Shown: piece by piece, positions 57,318-64,000 of the stretch
How positions within the stretch are numbered: position 1 is the stretch's first letter
Layout: every line of letters starts with the position of its first letter
Assembly (NCBI GenBank): GCA_016648135.1
Contig: JADDOH010004202.1
Coordinates: 62,001-126,000, forward strand
From: Agrypnia vestita
Lineage: Eukaryota > Arthropoda > Insecta > Trichoptera > Phryganeidae
Direction: 5' to 3'
Length of the DNA stretch: 64,000 bases
Notes under the pieces: model-generated
The model's input: the letters and a program-made list of their open reading frames with translations, nothing else
Database searches by the model: none
What the model was told of the DNA's origin: nothing
Position numbers and translations under genes: made by a program

Positions 57318-59168
57318 ATATATACATAATTACATAAATAATATTTGTGAATATGTATGGGTATATGTGTCCCTCTCCTAACACATGAGCTTGTTTCTTT
57401 TTTGGTAAGGTACAGAAAAAAAACAAAATGTATCCTTAGTAAACTAATAGGTATCATAAGTGAAAACATTATGTAACCAATATAGGTATAGGAATAAAAA
57501 AATATACATAAATAACATTAAAAAAATATTAAATATATTTTTATTTGTATTCCTTTAGAAATGTCTATATCACCGCTTTTTATCTAATCTTCTCAGCTGG
57601 TCTGGCAATCATAAATTTTACCAACATAATAAAGAAAATGTATATTTTATATTTTACACGGAGGGCGACGAAACGTCTTCTATAACATCCAATCTCGCTG
57701 AATTTGAAAATCTTCCGTTCGTAGCACCGACAGCATCCGTGACTCTCCACTCCGCAGCATTAGTTTCTCTTATCACGTCCCTTGTATCCTCACCTGTCTT
57801 CTCGATATACTATTTTTTGTTCCAACTTTAAATTTCCCAGACGTATAATACGACGGGTACCACAAAGTTTATGTCCACGAATGAATTATTTCATAATTTT
57901 TATGTTGTTAATTTTTTCTTCAGTAGATAGTAATATTTAAACTACTAAACTGAAACACGAAATGTATGTGTTATATATATTTTCAACTTCCAAAAATTTG
58001 GTAGTTGTGACAGTCTATCATGAGTGGAATTGTGTAACGTGATCACTTAAGTCTGCAATTCAATAGGTCGTATGTCCTATGAACATTCAAAAATACTTCC
58101 ATACCTAATTTCCCATCCCAATTGTAATAATTGCATTGTCTATCCGTCCGTCTGTCTGTCTGTCCCCGTAACTTCGTGTAACGTCCCTGACCTCTTTAGT
58201 AAAAAATTTTTTTTTTTACTTTAAAATTTTAACGTAATTTTTTTATCATTTTTTTACGTAACGAATTTTATGTAATTCTTTTTACGAAACGTATTTTTAG
58301 GTAATTCTTTTTTTCTTCATTTTTTTTCATTTCTTTGTTTTGTCTTTTTTTCTTTTCTTTTTTTATATAAATACAAAAATAGGTACATATTGTTTATGAA
58401 CCGACATACCGTCATTTTTGACGGGTTACAGCTGTATAATAATATTTCCTTAAGAATTGCTTCGTCTCTATGAGACATCTATAATATACCTTGATTTTCT
58501 TCCTTACACATAGGATCATGACAATACATTTGTTATCCTATCAATCCAATGTATGTTTGAAGCCATCTGTAGATTCACATCCCAAATGCATCAAGTCGCT
58601 ACAGCATTGTTTTAGTGCATGTCCATTATTCCCTTCCACATAAAAGTGCAGAAGACACATAGCATATTCACTATACCTTTTTATATAGAAGAACGCAGCT
58701 GTGGATTCCTCTGTATTACATTTAATTTCCACAGAGAGTCCCAGCTTTGAATTAATCTGCATCACAGGTAGGTTATTTTATGTGGCTGAAAGAAAATACA
58801 TACATAGATGAACCAACCTGAGAGAAACATCAAAATTAAAAATTTTAATTTTATGAAAAGTATGGCAAGTAATGCACGCAGAAATAATAATTTGTACCGA
58901 ATTTATTGGATCGAGTTTATTATCAAAAACAGAATCATTGTTACGGTGATTTTAGCGGATTTGTCTTTACGGAAACACATACAAGTAGAGAAATTATAAC
59001 ATGGCTGTGAAACTTGTACCTAAACTCATTTAGCAGTTTGTAACTTCAGATATGATTATAACTGCTGCCGTCGTAAGACGTACTGCTTTGAAATTCATTT
59101 CATCATTTAGAAATATTTTGTATAACGATTGACAGCTCGTTTTCAAATTACGATTCAAAGCACCCTAC
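57318..59168. other. AT-rich stretch with low-complexity and repeat scraps
   Basis: A block at 58015-58075 (TGTGTAACGTGATCACTTAAG) is related to 51043-51105. A CTGT run with CCCCGTAACTTCG lies at 58140-58185, followed by a T-rich low-complexity run to about 58370. No gene is recognised. Confidence 0.45.
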
Positions 59169-59341
59169 GGCCGGCGCCACACTGCGCGTATCTTCCGCCG
59201 CGTCTTTTTAGTCGCGTAAAATCAGCAAAGCGAGTGAGTCGACCGATCATCCGCGTAGTGTTTGATAAGCGCATATTGTGTGAAGCAGCGTTTCGCGACT
59301 GAAATAACGTGGCGGAAAATCCGCGTAGTGTGGCGCCGGCC
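59169..59341. mobile_element. GCCGGCGCCACAC-end MITE, copy 3
   Basis: The 173-bp element has perfect ends GGCCGGCGCCACACT and an interior related to copies 1 and 2 (CGCGTCTTTT, CAAAGC, ACCGATCATCC). The flanks are TAC and TAT, so the expected three-base duplication is imperfect. It is an independent insertion of the family. Confidence 0.75.
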
Positions 59342-59744
59342 TATGTAATAGATTTATCAAGTGTGTATTCGGAATAATTCTTGCTTCGTCACAAAGTCGT
59401 AATTAGTTAACTACTTTTAAAATAATTTTGATTCCTATTTTTGAGGCTGTGTCCAAATTTGTTTACGCACTTGTATCAAATTTCGATTCGTGATTGTATT
59501 TCGATTGATATCGTGTTAACAAGAAATTCTACGGATTCTAGTAACGAACGAAGTTTATTTTTTAAAATAGATTTAATTAAATGTTTAAGCATATTTCTTA
59601 ATATAATTGATTCATATGGCGCTTTCTTTGTGATTGTTTTTGTGATTATTTTTATTTTTTCTTTAAGTATGTAATACATGAAAAATTATTTTCCAGCGTA
59701 AACAGAAATACTTCTACAAAAAGAGCAAAATATTTGTGTGATGA

Positions 59745-60036
59745 CATTATTAATGTAATTAATAAAAATGAACTTTGTTTTCACCACATATGTATTGAAA
59801 AATATAAATATGTTTCAGAGCCCATGGCCCCTTCGTTAGGAAAAAATGTATAACAACAAATTAAAAATCGAAGTATAGACAAAATATAATATAATGTATT
59901 TTGATTGTCTATACTTCGATTTTTTATTTTTAACTTTTTAGTATACCTTGTATCCTGACGAAGGGGCCATGGGCTCTAAAACATGTTGATATTTTTCAAT
60001 ACATAAGTGGTGAAAACAAAGTTCATTTTTATTAAT
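59745..60036. mobile_element. Hairpin repeat family I, complete copy
   Basis: Long inverted arms (about 59755-59840 and 59945-60036) both contain AATGAACTTTGTTTTCACC or its complement and a GAGCCCATGG block. An inner inverted pair ATCGAAGTATAGACAA lies around 59868-59926. Hammerhead-like boxes lie on the minus strand at 59839-59812 (CTAACGA, hairpin, GAAAC) and the plus strand at 59955-59981 (CTGACGA, hairpin, then TAAAAC). The right end is immediately followed by a Helitron. Confidence 0.8.
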
Positions 60037-60038
60037 TA

Positions 60039-60599
60039 CTAGCTGTGCCCGCAACTTTGGCCGTGTAGAATTTTGTTGGAGACTAAAAGAGAATCAGTGA
60101 AAAATCAATATAATCTTAACTACTCATCCAAATAATTTTGTTTGAAAAACATTTTTTATCTAAATAAAATTTTCCTGAGGATATGCAAATTTATTTTGAT
60201 ACTAAATTTACTGAAACTACCCCCGACAGATGTTAATTTTAAATATATATTTTATCCATATTAAATTTACCCTACGAATTTACCTTAGCATATAGATATG
60301 TTGTAGTGAATTTTTTTCATAGGCCTTTTTAAGTTCTACAACTTCTCTCTAGAAAGTATTCATTTATCTCTTACTGTTAAGGCAGCGTTCGTAAAAAACG
60401 CATTCACTCAACCGTTTTTTCGTCGACTTTAGTTGTAAAAAAGGTCACCACGTCACTCTTTTATTTTAAATAGATAATGCATTTCATATAACCACTCTTA
60501 AAGTCCATTCTAAATATTGGTGAAAATTTTTTTGAAATCGGATTAGTAGTTTCTGAGATTACCTCCTACATCCAAACATACAAACTTTATTAGTATAGA
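60039..60599 (-). mobile_element. Lep1-like non-autonomous Helitron
   Basis: On the minus strand it begins TCTATACTAATAAAG and ends GTTGCGGGCACAGCTAG. It is flanked by A on the 5' side and T on the 3' side, consistent with insertion between A and T without target duplication. Inside are TCTCAGAAACTACTAATCCG and other words typical of Lep1-type Helitrons of Lepidoptera. It is 561 bp, without Rep/helicase. It lies at the edge of a hairpin element. Confidence 0.85.
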
Positions 60600-62189
60600 T
60601 GTAAACAGAATTACATACAAATTACTATAAATTTCATTCAAATGTAAACAACTTTCTATTTGAATTTTGTAACTTTTCAACAATAAGCCTCACCTTCGTT
60701 GCTCGGTAGCTCGGAGAACAGTCTTTTGTCTAAGGGTGTAAATATGTGGGTTTTATTTGATCTGCGAATTGCAGTTGAAATGAAAAGATCGCTATGTTAG
60801 TTCTTACCTTTTAATTTGAAAATAATTACAAAAAAATTTACAACAACAATTTAATATTTGGGACGGTTGAATCTTAATATGAACACTAAGAATTTCAAAT
60901 AGGTTAAGAAAATACTGAAATACAGGAAGAAGTATCAAAAAGTGAAAACATATATAAATCCTGGCACAAAAATAGACATTTTATTGATAATACATTATGG
61001 GAAAAAGTAAAATTTCGCAAATTTCTTGGGATGTTGGAGGAAGTATGTATAGTTTCATAAATTTCTTGGAATATCGGAGAAAGTAAAATTTCACAAATTT
61101 CTTTGACGCAAGGAGATACGAGAGTATACAAATACAAATAGAGAAATGATTTTACAAATTATTTGGTAAGGACATTAAATTTTAATTTCGGACGAGTTTA
61201 CAATATATTAAACATGCTTCGTACAGGATTTAAATAAAGCACCTTGACCGATGGCGGCTATAACAGAACTACAACATTTCCAGAATTTGAAATTTATGTG
61301 TATTGTTTGAGAAAAGAGGGTTATACAGATCTAAAAACAAATTTCAATTCATACTCTCTTACTTAAAAATAAAATATATATTGCGATAAACGTCCAGGAC
61401 AGAGAGGAATGTTCGAAACTTTAAATGAGTGAGGAGAGTCCTTGCCTTTGAAATATTCTGCACAGATAAAATTCACAGGAAGGATTTGTTCATAACACTG
61501 GATTACATTTGTAGATGTGTGACCTTTGCGATGAAAACGCTGGACACTTGGTTTTATTTAGAAGAAAGATAGATTTAAAAGTTTTTGGGGGAATCTTATG
61601 TATATATATACTTCATCTCTGGATTAGGATTGAATTTGTAGTTAAATTCCCGCTCATTGGCAGTGCTTGCGAGTACTTTCATGTTACCTCGCGTGAAGAC
61701 GGTGGGAGAAAATAGACTTTTACAGTTTGTGTTATTATACTGTTATTTTTGGTTTCTTATGAACACTGACGTGAGACCTTTTTTGTTACCTCACTATACA
61801 ATGATATAAGATGGAAAGTTGCACAATTCACTGGACGCCAAGTTACGGCATCACAGAAATATCGCGCGTACCACACTTTATACAGGTCTCGTTTCCATAT
61901 TAAAACTGGTCGGAAACAAAGGATAATATTCTTGGGGACTAAAAATAAACTGTGGTTTGTTTTTTACTTGTTACCCACTAGAACCCGATGGATAGTTTTT
62001 AACCTGATAAATCTAAACATCTTCGGGAGCTCGACGCACTAGGAAGTTGTTAAAAAGGCGGATTAGCAGGAAAAGTCCAAGAAGGCCGCCGGCAACCACT
62101 TCTAGGAATTACTATTGAATTTACGAAATTGTAATTCTGTCTTTCAGTCGCATAGTTAATAAGGATTCGTGTTTAAAATTTTAAAAAAG
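60600..62189. other. Intergenic stretch with short tandem units
   Basis: At 61008-61115 a unit with AAAATTTCGCAAATTTCTT recurs two to three times. The part at 61380-62150 is more complex and non-repetitive and may hold regulatory DNA, but no motif stands out. No gene is recognised. Confidence 0.4.
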
Positions 62190-62690
62190 TAACCCATAAA
62201 AAACAAGTTTTTATTATACTCCCTTTCTCATCTACTAGTTGAAACAATTTTTTTTCGCTTAAACTACGCGTTGGGCTTCAGTCGGGTGACGCTACGAAAG
62301 GGAGTAATAAAAAATTTCCAAAAATCTAAAATTATACTATAATATAGGTTTCTCGTCTACCAGATGCGTTGATATTATTTTTTTATATATCAACGCGTTT
62401 TTATTATATTTATTTTTTATATTTCCACAATTTTATATATATTATATAAAAATTTTTCATACAACTTATTTAGTTGTATGAAAAAAAAGACTATTCAAAA
62501 TTTGAAAAATCCAAATTTTTTTTTTTTTTAATTTAATAGATCTTTTTGATCATCGCCACGAGTCTGTTTGGAAAATTTCAGCTCGATTGGATCACGGGAA
62601 AGGGGTTTAAAATGGATCCAAAGTTTTTTCGTCAGACAAGAAGACAAGCAGACGCCATGAGTTAATATAAAGGGAGTAAAAAATAGGCAG
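62190..62690 (-). mobile_element. TACTCCC-end MITE, copy D (longest)
   Basis: It is an inverted copy. It starts on the plus strand at AACCCATAAAAAACAAG and TTATTATACTCCCTTTC, and ends at AATATAAAGGGAGTAAAAAA. The shared core GTGATCC...TTTGGATCCATTTT is present. An additional AT-rich part (62350-62510) contains two small hairpins (GCGTTGATAT/ATATCAACGC and TTTCATACAACT/AGTTGTATGAAA). An internal AAAGGGAGTAATAAAAAA at 62298 suggests a nested or duplicated terminus. Confidence 0.75.
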
Positions 62691-64000
62691 AAATTGACAA
62701 ACAGAATAATAGATGGCGTTGATGGCGCAGGTGTAGGGTTGGAAGTTTGGAAAAAATCAAAATAATTAAGACGGGGTGAGAAGTGGCATTTGTAATTAAT
62801 TAAGTATTGTAACTACGAAATTTCATCACAATTTACCCGGACAAGATAAGGTTACTATTGTTTTCAATCGCATCTTTAAGAGTTTTTAAAAAATTTTCAT
62901 TCCGCAGAAGGGCCCGCCTTTCCAAGAGTTCCGCAAGAGGTAGATCTCATGTAAATCTTCTATCATCACGACAATATCACTCTAGGCGGGAGGCACGTGA
63001 TGGAATGCTTCACAGTTTCATAAAAATATAATATTTAAGTTATTGAAATAAAAGAGAAATAAATATTTTCTCTGTAGACGGTGCCTAAAAGTATAATAAT
63101 GCTTTGAAGCTTTTGCCTTTATACATATTTGAAAGTGCATTTACAAGTCAGATAGCTATTTTCGTGCACATCGCTGTTTAACCATCACGTTGTTTATACG
63201 CTGTAAGATATATCATACCGGCTCTAGCCTATTGTCTCGTAGGAACCTATTCATGGGCCACGGTTTTATCCTTTGCTTACAGAGCAGAGCAGAAAGCTAA
63301 TTATTTATATCCAAAATAATTAATATTTTCAATTTATTACAATACCAATTACTTGGTAATCATACACTCATTAATAATCAGACATTTCCTACATTTAATA
63401 TCAAGCAGTTTCTGGATTAATTTCCATATTAGAAAAATTAACTATGTGGCGCTTTAGTTGTCTTCATTATACATTGTAAAACATTCACTTTTGACACACA
63501 TAAAAATAATAATAAATTATCAAGTTGACAGATTTATAATACTTTGACCCTCGAACTTTCAAAATGATCACCCAAACAATGTCTCACTACCCAACCAAAC
63601 TCTTTCACGATTGTTTCAATTACGGCAAGAGCTAAACAATTGCAGCTACTACTGAACAAGATTCAACAGTATCATGACAACAATCTTTCGTTCTACATAA
63701 TTTCTTTCACAATCATTAATTTTAAAAAAATATTTGATTGATAAATAAGAAGAAAGATGGAGATGGAGCTTTTGATTGAAATACCCGGTGTTCATTAACT
63801 AGAAATATTAGTGTATAATGTTGCCAATTAGAAAATTAATTTATATAAAAATTATTTGACCGCATTTTAATAAATTACAACATGTGAGGCGTGCAGAAAT
63901 AATATCTGCAGTGTAAAAAATAGCATAAGAGACAAAATCAGTTGGCAATATAATCGACATATTTATATCATAATTCTTCAATTTACTTACTTCAAAATCA
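62691..64000. other. Intergenic stretch to window end, no gene recognised
   Basis: It is AT-rich with a more complex patch at 62880-63000 (GAAGGGCCCGCCTTTCC). No repeat family is matched. Confidence 0.4.

Overview
This window is non-coding, AT-rich nuclear DNA from an animal, most probably an insect. I see no intact host gene, rRNA, canonical tRNA or CRISPR array. The insect assignment rests on the mobile elements: two mariner elements (one of mauritiana type), a Lep1-like Helitron that runs from TCTATAC to CTAG with a target A/T, and six 3' fragments of one non-LTR retrotransposon whose C terminus matches a type I know from Lepidoptera. The order is inferred; Lepidoptera or a relative fits but is not proven.

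Layout. 0-9 kb: a possible regulatory block with a palindromic TCF-like site (1161-1183), a tRNA-headed SINE, a mariner with a single visible frameshift (2490-3773), then hairpin and foldback repeats, including a 716-bp element with ~155-bp inverted arms and a 272-bp inverted-repeat element that carries a tRNA-like sequence. 10-25 kb: non-LTR fragments, a 139-bp tandem array, a Tc1/mariner-type fragment, a Helitron-like element and three unusually complex non-repetitive blocks that may be enhancers. 25-34 kb: AT microsatellites, a possible degenerate piggyBac-like coding remnant, a 544-bp long-inverted-repeat element, a 42-bp perfect palindrome and a decayed mauritiana-type mariner. 34-46 kb: a second SINE, two long Helitron-like elements with internal ~130-bp pyrimidine-rich repeats, a foldback element and a CpG-rich island. 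46-64 kb: a 745-bp segment copied from 44.4 kb and bracketed by 150-bp direct repeats, two weak exon candidates, a third SINE, more MITEs, and a Helitron sitting at the edge of a hairpin repeat.

The elements are nested and often rearranged. A G+C-rich MITE with a TAA target duplication sits inside a Helitron-like element, and that composite was then copied 5.5 kb downstream. The most unusual recurring theme is a set of dispersed repeats whose conserved blocks (CTGANGA, a variable hairpin, then GAAA) resemble half of a hammerhead ribozyme core; the hairpin sequence changes between families while pairing is kept. Nothing here proves a new system. The best candidates for follow-up are that repeat superfamily, the repeat-bracketed copied segment and the tRNA-like sequence inside inverted repeats.
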